This document shows, in pieces, positions 45,011 to 56,770 of a DNA stretch of 64,000 nt. The DNA is from Cryptomeria japonica. Its lineage: Eukaryota; Streptophyta; Pinopsida; Cupressales; Cupressaceae. The notes under the pieces are model-generated. The model searched no databases. It saw only the letters and a program-made list of their open reading frames with translations, and was not told the DNA's origin. The position numbers and the translations under genes are program-made. Every line of letters starts with the position of its first letter. The first letter of the stretch is position 1. Location of the stretch: contig NC_081414.1 in the NCBI RefSeq assembly GCF_030272615.1, forward strand, positions 5,773,001 through 5,837,000, in the 5' to 3' direction.

Positions 45011-45385
45011 TTTAGCACATATCTAAAATTGTCCAAAAATAGAGAGCAATTTATCAACTTTTTGAAAATTTCATCACTAGTTTCAGATACCCTTTTGGGT
45101 CTTTTGTCAAATCCAACGCAGACAAAGGAAATTGTATCAACACAATATCAGTTAGTGATCACAAGTTTCAAATCAACCCATATAAAACATCAAAATACCA
45201 AGTTAGCTTCCTAAGTTAGTCAAATCTTCTTAGTTTCCAATATCGGGAAGCTTTTATCATATCATTTGATGTACTTGGTCATATCAATAGAGGCATATTG
45301 AACCCTTTATTTGATTGAGTGGAATTAGAGATCAAAACAAAGTATTCATCCAATCAATCTCACAATTGAGACTTTAATCATTCGC

Positions 45386-47449
45386 ATGAACATTCTTCAA
45401 CACATCAAGAAGAAGCATCCTTATCTGAAAACTGATTTAAAAAGGAGACAACCTAGTCCAAAGAAGGTCTTGAAGAGAAACAAGTTCCTCTATATCAACC
45501 ATAAACTCCTTCTAAAACATTGGACATTTTACATCATTTCCGCGATTATCTCCATGGTAAAAATACTAATTTTGATGAAGAATCCTTGAAAGAACATGCC
45601 TTCATGCAAAGGTCAGCACTATCACAAGATTCAACTTTGGTGGAAGGATCAATTTGGCTTACTTACCTGAGAATCCAATCATATATTGAGTCAAATCAAG
45701 CCATGCCATTTTCTACACGATCACGTAAAAATGTTGAGTGGGATGACGACGAGCCTGAATCAAGCATGGGATGCCGAGAAGTTAACACTTGGAAAAATTA
45801 CATGAATCTAGACAAAGATGAAATAACATATGAAGTTATTGAGGAGGCACAACATGACCCTGGCCTACACAAACTTCTTGAAAAACTCATTGAAACTGAC
45901 AAACATAAATACTTCCTCCTGCTATCTAGCCAAGGTATCAAGATCCTTGAGGATTTTGACACAGAACCACTGAAGAAAACTGAGAACATCAAAAGGACAA
46001 AATAAAGAACACACACCTCTTACAATGATCATGACAATGCACATGATCATAGAGACACTAATGATCAAGGTGACACCAATCATCGAGATACTGGAAACAA
46101 TCCTTTCACTAAACTCACACAACAACTACAAGCACTTCAACAACAAATGGAAGACATGCAACAAGGAACTACCACATGATATTCCTTAGAGGATATTTGT
46201 CCTTCTCCATTTGATCGAAGTCTGAACATGGCACCATTCCCACCTAGCTTTGAAATACCAAAGTATGACAAATACAATGGTAAAAATGATCCTCGTGATC
46301 ACATGAGGGAATTTTGCACAATGAGCTTGGACTTTGCCCATAATGACACTTACATGATGAGGTTATTTCCAAGAAGACTAGGAGGACACACAATGGAATG
46401 ACTTTCAAAAGTCACACCTCCCATCAGATCATTTGAGGAGTTGGTAAACAAATTGTTTTCCCAATATTCCTATAACATTCAACATGAGGTTACCATGCTT
46501 GATCTTTGCAACACGAAACAAGAGAACAATGAAACATTCATGGTGTTCTTGCAAAGATGGAGCAGATTGATATCTAGATATCCCTGAACCATACCTAAAA
46601 AAGAGAATGGAAATCTTCATAGACAATCTTAATGATGAGATGAGCTATCAACTTAAACTATAATGTCTACCTAGTTTTAAAAAGTTGATTGAAAATGACA
46701 TCCAGATAGAAGAAGCCTCAATCAACAAAGGAACTTTGAAGTTATCTAAAGAAGGTGCTAGCTCATCATACAACACCTACAACAACAATTACTATAACAA
46801 CTCTGATAAATTCAAATTATGGACAAGGAATAAGAATGTTGTTAATGATGGTGTAGTAGATAATGTTAAACCAAAACAACCTATGTTAAACTTATCCGGT
46901 GTTACTCCAGCAACCAACATTCAAAGCAATATTAATCAAAGAACCAACACTCAAGGGAATACCAATCAAAGAACCAACAATCTCGGTACAAACAATCAAG
47001 GAAACATCAACCAAGGGAACAACAATTTAGGAAATAACGCTAACCCAAAGCCAACACCATATCGACAAAAGTTCACACCTTTAGGACAAACCCTGGAATC
47101 AACATTTCGAGAACTATTGGCAAATAAACTCATTACATTGCCAAACATGAGGGATTTTGAACCTCAAGTCAAACCTTCATTGTGGAATGACGCACACTAT
47201 TGCAAATATCATGGAAACAAAGGTCATCACACAAATGATTTCCTAAGGTTGAAGAATTTGGTTCAAGATTTAATAGATAATGGTGACATAACATTTGACA
47301 GTCGTAAAACCAACGATGATCATGAGGCCTTCAAGAATCTACTTCTAAATTATGACAAAGGAACTTCATCATCCTCGAACAACATAGGATCCCATATCAA
47401 TCATGTATACAACAATGTTATCAATCACATATCAGCATCCGACAATTAG
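45386..47449 (+). pseudogene. Gypsy B gag
   Basis: Starts with MNILQHIKKKHPYLKTDLKR, matching A's Lys-rich N terminus. A shift moves to frame 45520-46005 (FMQRSALSQ, EEAQHDPGLHKLLEKLIETD). The gag core is at 46200-46680 in broken frames: FPPSFEIPKYDKYNGKNDPR, LFPRRLGGHTME, then a TGA where tryptophan is expected, and LDLCNTKQENNETFMVFLQRW. Frame 46685-47449 holds the Asn/Gln-rich stretch (INQRTNTQGNTNQRTNN) and the zinc-binding HYCKYHGNKGHHTN, with phenylalanine replacing the last cysteine. Confidence 0.88.
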
Positions 47450-48550
47450 ATTAACGTCATTACGATTAAAAACAAACAAAAACATGCCCCGATCAATGTG
47501 ACTACATGGGCCCAATCTAGATATGTCTTAAAAGGGAGTGCCTCTAAAACAAAAACATCTCCAAACACTTAATACAAGCTAGTACCAATTGAAGAAGACA
47601 CCCGCCCACATATCCATATTAGAGCTTCTCAAGATCTCACCCGCACACAAGGATATTCTAGAAAAGGTTCTTGTTGACACTATAGTTCCAAATAATTTGG
47701 ATATTGACCGATTCCAAGCCATGGTGGGATATTTAACCATGCCTCATAATCTATCATTTTCAGAGCATGATGATGTCTCTCTTAATCATCTGCATAATAC
47801 TCTACTCCATATTGAAGTCCTAGTCTATAAGCATCGAGTGAAAAGAGTAGTAATAGATGGAGGAGCCGGTCTAAATATTTGCACTCTAAAACTTATCTGT
47901 GCATTGGGTTTCTCAGAAACAACCATTGATCCTAAGAAAAAGATAACAATCAAGGCATATGATGATGAAGAAAGATCATCAAAAGGGCTCGTGGTATTAC
48001 CCATTCAAGTAGGGCCAATTCAGAGAGATACTCTATGTCAAGTCTTGGACATAGACTTATCTTATAACATACTTTTGGGTCGACCTTGGATCCATGAAAT
48101 GCAAGTGGTGCCACCCACATATCATCAGTGCCTAAAATTCCCATATGAGGGACAAGAAATCTCCATCACCGCAGGTACTAATCCTTTCCAATATTGCAAT
48201 AATCTCAATAAAGTTCAAAATGTTCTTGTACCCCATAACGGGGAAGCTCTTGCTTATGCATCCTCAAACAACAAGGATCAACTCAAATCTTTATCCATAG
48301 ATTTTGAGAAAAGTATGAAGTTGAAAGACAAAGCCATGGGAGAATACTCTTTTGAATCCCTATGTTTATCAAAATTGCCAATTTCACCAAGGTCTCATGG
48401 AAAACCATCAACTTCAAGACAAAAATCATCGCAACCTATCAAAAAGTTTGATGGTATGTTCATTCAAGTAGGAAAAATAGAAGATGAAACAAAAGATAAA
48501 GATGTTTTGAATTGGTTATAGAAAGATGAAGAAGAAACCAGAGCAACAAC
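47450..48550 (+). pseudogene. Gypsy B protease
   Basis: Frame 47589-48521, 310 codons. The N-terminal spacer has ISPAHKDILEKVLVDTIVP. The active site is VIDGGAGLNICTL, then KKITIKAYDDEERSSKG, then CQVLDIDLSYNILLGRPWIH with the conserved I-L-L-G-R-P-W, ending NPFQYCNNL and a Lys/Ser-rich tail. The active-site aspartate is intact, and this is the best-preserved protease in the window. A TAG at 48519 precedes the G-patch-like segment. Confidence 0.9.
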
Positions 48551-49205
48551 TGTTAACATCACTATTCCCATAGAAGGGTTTGGCAATGGATTTAGGATCA
48601 TGCAATGGATGTGATACCAAGGAAAGGGTCCTATTGGAAAGCATCAAGAAGGCATCATAGAACCAATTTAGCCTCATTCACAACTTGCCAAGGATAAATC
48701 TAGACTTGGGTATGACCAACATATTCAACCTATACAAAAATGAGATCCTCATAAAAACTCCCGATGGAGAAGAAATGTAACACATAAAGAGGAATCATGG
48801 CAAGAAGTGATACATCAAGCAGCTAAAAAGACAAACAAAGAACAAAAAGATGAAGACTATGAGAAACAACAAGAGGAACTCGCTATTCAAAGAGAAGAGG
48901 CTTCCTATAAATACATACATTACATGCAAGCTAGTACATAATCAGTAACAAAAGGAACAGTTAGAGAACAAACATAAGACAAATATGGACAACAAAAAGA
49001 ACTTGCCATTCAAAGGGAGGAGTCTGTTTATGAACAAATCCAAAGAGTACAAGCAAGAATGAAACCTAAATCAAAAGAAGTGACAAAACCTATATCAATT
49101 ATCAATGAACTCTTCTCACCGTACAATATTCCTGTCAAATACAGTGGTGTAGCCTTAAAAAATGATTTTGAGACAGACTCAAATGGATATGAATGAGATA
49201 CTTTT
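48551..49205 (+). pseudogene. Gypsy B G-patch-like segment and coiled-coil linker
   Basis: Frame with stops: ITIPIEGFGNGFRIMQWM, a TGA, YQGKGPIGKHQEGIIEPI, a TAG, then SQLAKDKSRLGYD. It aligns with A's G-patch-like segment glycine for glycine. It is followed by Gln/Glu/Lys-rich sequence (EKQQEELAIQREEASYK twice in variant form), a likely coiled coil. The frame is cut at 49205 by gypsy C and resumes at 63442. Confidence 0.65.
49201..49205. repeat. Target duplication of gypsy C, left copy
   Basis: CTTTT before the 5' LTR, against CTTTC (63442-63446) after the 3' LTR. One mismatch. Removing C and one copy rejoins gypsy B in frame (DTFFGVTEDIEVD). Confidence 0.85.
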
Positions 49206-50482
49206 TGTAGACACTTAAAAATAATTATTTTTAATTATTTTTAAGTCCTCACATAATTAATTAATTAATTATGTTAATTCAAATTCTCCTCAATATTAAT
49301 TAAATATAATTGATATTGTCACTATAGTATGTGACTGATTTATTTAATAAATCAATCCCTTTCTTTATTCTTCTAAAAGATTAAATCCTCACAAATTTTG
49401 CTCTTGGCTAATTAATTTCAATTAATTAGTTAACCCACATGATTCCAACAAACCATCTTCTTAATGCATCATTAACCTAATAAAGTCTTCTAGAAACTCC
49501 CTAAACTCACTTAACCTTATTCTTTAATTTTTAATTCCCTCCACTCATTCTCTCTCCTTGTCAAATCATCCTACAAATCCTAATCCCACCTAACATTTCC
49601 TCTAATCCCCCTCCTAATGAGTTGCTAATGGCTAATCATCATGATTAGCTACGAAGTCAACTTCTTGTCCCTTCCATCCAACCACTAGCTTTTAATGCTC
49701 TTTTCCTAGGTGAATGTGAGATCTTCAAAATCTCACAATCCTCTAGGCATCTCTTCTCCCAAGGAATTTTTAATTCTTTCTTATTCCTCCAATCCCCATG
49801 ATTATCCCTTTTTGGAGAATTTTAAATTCCTCCTCCCCATTCTTCAAGGAATGTCACATCCCTTGTTCCTCTCAAGGCACATTGGGAAGTCTTCCCAATG
49901 CACTTTTCTCTTCTCAAGGTACCTTGGGAAGTCTTCCCAATGTACCTTGAGGAGTGTGGAGACAAGAAATGCCTTTAAGGCATATCTCTCGGTCTCCACA
50001 CCCTCTCTTGGGCCTTGTTTGAGCTCACAAGCAATCCTAGCCATCCACTCTTCATCTCCTCTTCCTATAAATCGAGGACTCCATCCCTCCATTCTTCATC
50101 TCCAAGTTCAGCAATCTTATGCTGCCCTTTTGAGCCTAGGAAAATCATTTTAGCATCCTTATCATGTTCAGATCATATCTCATCCACACTTGATCATCTC
50201 ATCCTTATCATCTTCCAAATCCATTCCATTTGAGCACAATATTGGAGAGCCATCCACATCAAGCAAGCAAGAGGAGCACATCAAGTGGAACATCATCCAA
50301 GGGCGCCTTCACTTCATCAAGCTCCATCCAAAGGAGAAGGTAAAAGGATTGTGTGAGGTATATACATTTTCATTATTCATGTTTTCATGCATTTCAAATT
50401 ATGTCTTTGATTTCATATGCTTCCATGTTTGATTTGCATGCTTATTAACTAATCCACCTCACAGGTCTTTTTCCCCTCTTCA
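49206..50482 (+). mobile_element. 5' LTR of gypsy C
   Basis: 1277 bases, TGTAGACACTTAAAA to CCTCTTCA. AT-rich start with TTAATTAATTAA runs. A CTTGGGAAGTCTTCCCAA palindrome occurs twice (about 49880-49940). TATA box CTATAAATCG at 50065-50074. It differs from the 3' LTR by a short indel near 50265-50285, an insertion in the 3' copy near 63010, and scattered substitutions. Confidence 0.95.
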
Positions 50483-50485
50483 TTC

Positions 50486-50503
50486 TGGCACGCCCGGTGG
50501 GAC
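50486..50503 (+). promoter_or_regulatory. Primer binding site of gypsy C
   Basis: TGGCACGCCCGGTGGGAC, three bases after the LTR. The TGG start and position are right for a primer site; I could not match the tRNA with confidence. It differs from the sites of B and Z. Confidence 0.8.
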
Positions 50504-50865
50504 CCACGTCCCTAAGAACTAATATTTTTTTTACGAGTTTTTGTGAGTTGTGATACGCAGGTTCCGCAATAGCGCGACTACAGAAAAACAAAAAAAAATC
50601 TTTGGCGGCTCTGTATTTCAGGGCGAGTGCTCTGCGCATTCTCCCATCTCCTCCTCATTCTTCTTCGTCTATCTTTTGTTTCTGTTTAATTTTAATAATC
50701 TGTCTGACCGTAGGAATTAATTAAAAATTCCGTTTCTTTTCTATTTCTGTGTGATCCTCATTTCCGTTTCTTTTCTGTTCCTGCGCGATCCTCATTTATT
50801 TTGTAAAAATTCAAATTTGAAATCTGCTCTGTTTAATTATAATTTGTCTGACTGCAGGAAAGTGT

Positions 50866-50935
50866 GAAAGTAGGAGAGTATGCACTTATCTATCTAGACA
50901 ATCAAAAATCCAGACCTGACACTTTTCTATTCTAT
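50866..50935 (+). other. Partial second copy of leader block in gypsy C
   Basis: GTAGGAGAGTATGCACTTAT, then TCTAGACAATCAAAAATCC, then AGACCTGACACTTTTCT. It matches the first part of the block at 51535-51605 and lacks the GGCCTGCCC part. Confidence 0.75.
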
Positions 50936-51514
50936 TTAGCGTGACTGTTTGCTTTACCTTCACTCCATTTCCCTCCAAACTTCACTAGATCCCCCACATT
51001 GCCATTTTGCACATTTCCTTCCTTGGGGGCCTTATCCCAAAATCCAACATTCCTCTATTTTTAGGGTTTTCCATAACTCCTTCCCCTTTTATCCAATCAC
51101 CTCCAAATTTTCCCATATTTTCCATCTCCAACTTTTGCTTCTTTGTCCCACTTGGACAAATTTTTCCATTCCTTCATCTCTGCTCCAAAATCCCCATTTT
51201 TTGCTTGCTTATCCCTTGGAAAGTAGCAAAAACATAGTCAAACACCATTTACCCATCAAATTTTCCTCCAAATCCACATTTGTCATTAGTAAAAAAGTTT
51301 TTATTCATGTTTTTCTACTTATTCCCAAAAATTCAAAAAAAATTAATATTTTTGTCATTTTGTTGTTTTTTGCAGGACGCTTGTTGAAGACTCCATTTTT
51401 CAAACTACTAATCAAGTTGTTTTGTAGGTTGCTTAAAGAAATCCGACCAAACATTGTGCAATTATTTAAATTAGGCACCTAGATATTAATTAAAATGGAA
51501 TAAACCATTGTCTT

Positions 51515-51725
51515 ATGTGTCTTTGAGAAAAGCGTAAAGGTAGGAGAGTATGCTCTCGTCTTACTAGACGATCAGAAATCCAGACCCTCCAACCTTTTCT
51601 TGTTTGATTGTGTGTTTACCTCTAGTAGGCCTGCCCTCCCAACTTTCTCTTTGAGAAGGTAAGAAGGGAACGACCTAAGTGAGTACACCCGGACCTGGGG
51701 TTCACAACTCACTATAATAAATAGG
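51515..51725 (+). other. Conserved leader block in gypsy C
   Basis: GAGAG/CTCTC hairpin (51544-51548, 51553-51557), CGTCT/AGACG hairpin (51557-51561, 51566-51570), ATCAGAAATCCAGACC, GTAGGCCTGCCCTCCC, hairpin CTTTCTC/GAGAAGG (51643-51649, 51653-51659), the invariant GGGAACGACCTAAGTG (51666-51681), and CACTATAATAAATA. Same order as A and B with different stem sequences. Confidence 0.8.
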
Positions 51726-53136
51726 CCATCGACTACAAAAGGGTCAATGCTTGGGACTATATGAGAGTTCACTCTCACATTGGGTGCTTAGTAGGATCCT
51801 AGAGATCTCAATCACGCTTGCGTGACTACTTGGTGCTTCGTTGGGCTAGAGGCCTCAATTGCGTTTGCACAACTTCGAAGGGTAGCTCCTAAAGGGAAGA
51901 CTTACTAAACACCTTGTTCATAGTGGCCAAAAACCTTGTAGTCATTAGTGCAGGAGGTCGGACCTCCGAAGTCGCCCATATTTTTATGGCCCTTAGTAGA
52001 GACACAAAGTTCGCCATGAGGAGTTTTCATGGGAATTGATGCTTGGCTACCTCGAGAAGTGAGTGTCGTGGAGGGTAGCCAGTGGGGTCAAGCATCTAAG
52101 TGTCCGCTCTGGGTAAGCATAGCTGAGAAACCGATTAGGATCCAATGACTATTGTCCTTGCCAGCCTTAAGAATGTTATATATGAGCATGAGTTTCTTTG
52201 AGATAATATGCATTTGATCATTATGTTTGCTTTGTTTGATACATACTTGCCAAGAGAAGACTAAAAACACATTACTATCCCCAAACACTTTGCAAAAACA
52301 CTTGTCAAGACACAAACAATTGTCCAAGTCATTACCCACACAAATTCCAAAATTGCGTCAAAACTCCATCTATCCCATGTTTCATAAGCCCAAGAGAGAA
52401 GCTAAGAGTTCATCCTCTCCATCAACATTCAAGTTTTTCCTTTGAAACACCTACTATCATCCAAATCAGGGTGGTCGTATCCCTTCATACAGCTTGCCAT
52501 TCGAATCAATCCTTAGGTCATGTTCATGCCAAAGACAACCTAGTCATCAAGTTTCTTCTAGGCCATCACTACCATACCTCCTCCATCAATCATCCTCAAA
52601 TTTCCCAAGGGCTTAGCACATCAAATCAATCTCCCTCCACTATCAAATAAATTATCAAAATTCAAATCTTATCATCCTCTAATCCAATTTAACCTCGCAT
52701 TAAGGTTACATACCTTGTGAAATTACATTTAGGTCTCATCATTAATCAATTGGCTCTCATGCTTGAAGGGGAATCCTCTCCAAGTACCTTTTTCCTAAAT
52801 CATTTTGAGTCAATCAAGACTCTTAACTCACATCTTTACTTTGCTTAGGGTCATTAGTCAACCCTTGGTATAAGAGAGGCTTTTTAATCATCAATCCAAG
52901 GTCTAAATTCTACACAACTTGGCCACCACCTTACTTGTGGTTGCATCCACCACCTAAAATCGTCATCCAAGGACTAAGGTGTCAAATCCTAATCGAATCC
53001 GGGCTCTAATCCAAGAACCATACCAATCAACAAAATCCCTTGTCATAAAAAGACAAAATCCAAAATTCCACAAATATCTTGCTAAGTCCTTTTATCACAA
53101 ATTTCCCCCTCCAAACTTTTCCAAGGTTATTCATGT

Positions 53137-55190
53137 ATGGTTACAACTCGATCCCAAAAGAGAAAGATGTCTGAACAACAATATGGCATGCTGGACATTG
53201 GTGCCCTATATGAAGATCCCACGCAAAATCCTACACAAAGTGGGCAACCTAGCAATCAAGATCAAAGCCAAAATCATAGCATGGTTAGCCAAGATGAACT
53301 CTCTCCGGAAGTGAAAACTTTCCTAGTGGATTCTTATAACCAAGAGATGATGGAAAAGTTTATTCAACACAATCCCAATGCACTTCTAAAAACTCTCCTT
53401 GAAAATGGAGCTCAACTTCCGCCTAAATTTAATAGATCCGCTCTCGCTCAACAACCACAAGGAGACCTCACTCCCACACAAAGTGCTGCACCTATTATTC
53501 AAACTCAATCAATCGCAACCCCATCAATCATCCAATCTCAATCAATGCCACCTGCGACACCTCCCACCATGGTCTCCATCCCATCTTCTTCCTCCTTACC
53601 ATCTATACCACTATCAAATCTGATCTCATCTATTCTCCAACACACTTCTATACCACCTCCTTCCATTCAACCACATATTTCTATTCCACAAACTTCCCTT
53701 CCTGCCAACAATGTCGCAAATTTCATCTGGGCCGTACTCAATCCCTTCACAATAGTTTGCAGACTGCAACCAACTATCACACAAATTCTTGCGACATCGG
53801 TCCTCACATCCCACGTTCCCGCCTCCTCATCATATCAATACATTGGTGGTTGTGCACCTTCTTTGACTCACCCAATTCTCAAGGCAAATACAATTCATCA
53901 TTATTAAAGTCCACAACAAGACCTCATCAAGGAAATTCAAGACATGAAAAATATCATCAAGGACATGAAACAAAGGACTAATAAAAGGAAAACTTACTCG
54001 TTCGAAGAGTTTTGCCCTTGTCCTTATGACCCATCTATATTAGTTGCACCCTATCCCCCGGGATTTGAGATCCCCAAATTCACTAAGTATGAAGGAAAAG
54101 GAGACCCCCGTGACCATGTTTGAGAATTCCACATCTTATGCTAAGAAGTCTCCTATAGTGACCTTTATCTTCACAGACTCTTTCCCAAGAGTTTCATGAG
54201 AGACGCCTTGGCATGGTTCTCATCTCTACCACGAGGTTCCATTGTCTCCTTTCCGGACTTGGCAGAAAAATTTGTGGCCCACTATGCTAACAACATGGTT
54301 AATGATGTTTCTATGATGGACCTATGCAATACAAAACAAAGGCCCGAAGAAACCTTTGCCAATTTCCTACAAAGATGGGGACATCTTATCAAAAAATTGA
54401 GTTATTTCAAAAGAACTTGGTGCCTGAACTTTCGAGACCCTTAATATCCCAATGTATCAAATCCTTCCAAAAATTTACCGATAAGGGCCTCGCCCTCGAA
54501 CGTGTCTTGTTGGAGGAAGGAACCTTGAAACATTACCAGAAATTGACACAAAGTTATTCCTCTTATCATAACGAAAAGCCAAAATTCTAGTCTAAGAACA
54601 AAAACGTGGTCAATGATAGTGTAACTGATGCAAAGTGGGTCCAAACCATGGCCGCTCCCCCAAAATCCACCACCAATAATCATCAATTCAATAATCAAAA
54701 CAATCAAAATCAATCCCAAAAACCTCACAACAATGTCTCAATCCAGGGACGACCACCCTGATCGAATAACAAGACCCCAAGAGACTTCACTCCTCTTGCT
54801 GAGCCTATTGAAATGGTGTTTAAAAAACTTGTCCAAGCAGGTGTAGTGGTTTTTCCAATCACTCTCCCGTTTGACCCCGATCAACCTAAACCAAGATGGT
54901 ATAATGAAAATGAGTATTGTGAATACCATCGTATCAAGGGACATGATACACGAAAGTGTATGAAACTAAAGATCTACATACAAGATCTCATTGATAGAGG
55001 TGAGATTGAAGTAGCAAATGCAAAACCTGGTAATAACAATGACAAACTAAAAATGTACCAGGAACCCTTCCTGAAGTATGATAAAGGAAAAGGCTCATCA
55101 TCTAATGCAATGGGTTATGACTACGCTAATCACATAACCGGCTTTGATTTTTTAGTAGGTCGCATTTAACCTGCAGACAATCATATCAAT
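53137..55190 (+). pseudogene. Gypsy C gag
   Basis: The ATG at 53137 opens 256 codons (MVTTRSQKRKMSEQQYGMLD), with a Pro/Ser/Gln-rich stretch to 53907. After a stop and shifts the gag core is readable at 54000-54590: YPPGFEIPKFTKYEGKGDPR, WFSSLPRGSIVSFPDLAEKF, DLCNTKQRPEETFANFLQRW. The nucleocapsid at 54813-55169 has the zinc-binding CEYHRIKGHDTRKC, complete here unlike in B. About four frame changes occur. Confidence 0.88.
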
Positions 55191-55885
55191 GTCATAACCA
55201 TCCAAGGAGTTAATCCTACTTCTTCGCAAAACAGACCAAATCCTGCTAGGATAGTCATTCAAGGCACCACGCCTTCCACCTCCCATTTCCAGAATGACTG
55301 CAATGCAACTACATGCTGAGGTAAAGTCACCATCCAAGGAGTCCCTCCCTCACCAAATCCACTGCCCATGTCTTCCACCCGCCGATATGACCTCCTGGAC
55401 CAACTTGGGAAGACCCCCGCTCAGATCTCCATTTTGGAACTTCTTAAAACTTCCCCGGTCCATAAAGAAATTTTGGAACAAGCCTTTCTCGAATCATGTG
55501 TTCCTGATAACATCAACGCCACCCAATTCCAAGCCCTCATTGGAAACCTTACTGCCAAGCAGCACCTTGTATTTACCTCCAAAGATGCTCCCGCAGATGA
55601 AGACCATAACAAACCTTTGCACATCGAAGCTCTTATCCACAAGCATAAGGTCAAACATATCCTGATAGATGGTGGATCCAGGCTTAATCTGTGTACATAC
55701 AAATTAATAAAACAATTGGGACTTTTTGAGGATCTAATAGACACATCAGGAAGGATCACAATTAAGGCATATGATGATGCAGAAAGAGTTTCAAAGGGAA
55801 TGATCACCTTACCTCTTCAAGTGAGCCCCATTACAATTGAAACTCCTAGAGGAAAACCATCCATATCATTGCCCATTAAATAGAC
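55191..55885 (+). pseudogene. Gypsy C protease (internally deleted)
   Basis: Frame 55368-55883: spacer KTSPVHKEILEQAFLESCVP, active site HILIDGGSRLNLCTYKL, then GRITIKAYDDAERVSKGMIT. It then passes abruptly from PLQVSPITIETP to GKPSISLPIK and a stop. The flap end and the I-L-L-G-R-P-W strand present in A and B are missing, so roughly 80-100 residues were deleted. No active protease can be made from this copy. Confidence 0.82.
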
Positions 55886-56770
55886 CCTCACCAACACCTC
55901 CCTCTGACACATCAAATGTTGCCTCCACATCATCCCAACTAGATAATCAAATCAAGATCTTAGACAATGGTTGTGGAGAATACAAATTGGAGGACACGAC
56001 CTAGGACCAGAGGAGAAAGGAAGAAAAACACCCATAAATCCTATCTCCTACAGATACAACAGAGGCTTGGGGTACACCTCAGTGCCTAAGATTACTATCA
56101 CTGGTGCCCCTTATAGTCCTTCTTTGGATATCAAAAGCACTGATGAAGAGGAATTCCATGAAATGCTTTATGAATACGAGAAAGATATATTCCTTGACAC
56201 TTAAACCAATACCATCACCACCCCCGTAATCCCTCCCACTTCACACGAGCTACATCTTATCCATCCTGAACTCATTGACTGGGGCCAACAAGACAAACCC
56301 AATTTAGATATTTGTGCCAATGATAATTCTCTCATTTCTCTCCTGATGGTGCAAAAACCTGAAAGATTGTAACAAAATCAAGGGTATTCAACTACACGAA
56401 AAGGGATACTTTGGTAGTTGGGTCAATGCCCTTAGCCACAAAAAAGATAATAAAAGGAAAAGACATGATTCCCTAGGTGAAAACCTCCCTAAGGCACCTT
56501 TGGATGAACAAAAAATAAAAACAAAGAGCGTATCTGAAAGTGAAACTTGGAAAAGGCACTTGATGATGAGGGACTTGACCTCCCTACCATTGGTTACCTT
56601 CCACAGGAAAAATCAAATTTGTTGATAGAAGAAACAAACAACATCAACATGGGCACCGAAGTCATTCCAAAAATTTGCTTATTGCCAAATCCCTCACATA
56701 AATAGAGAAACAAGGCTTCATCAACTTCCTTACAGAGGTAAAAATCAATTTTGCATGGTCCTATTCTGAT
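55886..56770 (+). pseudogene. Gypsy C linker with G-patch-like remnant
   Basis: Frame 55971-56204 reads GHDLGPEEKGRKTPINPISY and RGLGYTSV. The glycines, P-I and G-L-G-Y align with the end of A's G-patch-like segment. Then comes an acidic linker (EEEFHEMLYEYEKDIFLDT) with ELIDWGQQD and, at 56475-56499, a bulged-hairpin copy inside GENLPKAP. Broken by stops. Confidence 0.6.
56475..56499 (+). other. Bulged-hairpin motif in gypsy C linker
   Basis: AGGTG pairs with CACCT; an AAAA bulge; CCT pairs with AGG around a short loop. Confidence 0.6.

Larger units (their letters stand above)
42807..45385 (+). other. Gypsy B 5' leader
   Basis: 2.6 kb non-coding leader. TAGCGCAT repeats at 42865-43125; units with TTTTGGTGCTTAAAA and AAAAAGAACC at 43300-43750; conserved block 43800-44020; a less conserved stretch to 44650; a second TAGCGCAT zone with a 150-base tandem duplication (44671-45010); then a spacer to the gag start. 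Frames of up to 91 codons inside (such as 44087-44362) do not match gag or pol and are not called genes. Confidence 0.75.
50504..53136 (+). other. Gypsy C 5' leader
   Basis: 2.6 kb. A GATACGCAGGTTCCGCAATA word follows the primer site. A 34-base tandem duplication (CCGTTTCTTTTCTATTTC) lies at 50731-50798. The conserved block is present in full at 51515-51725 and in partial form at 50866-50935. The C/T-rich stretch 50940-51240 gives a long but unconvincing open frame. The remainder, up to gag, shows no feature. Confidence 0.75.

Noticed and set aside
49710-50153. 147-codon frame in the C LTR, repeated at 62667
   Set aside because: It is inside the LTR and spans the TATA box; repetition only reflects the two LTRs.
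50949-51482. 177-codon open frame in the C leader
   Set aside because: C/T-rich composition gives long frames in two registers; the sequence is Phe/Pro/Ser-rich with no domain and lies in an untranslated leader.
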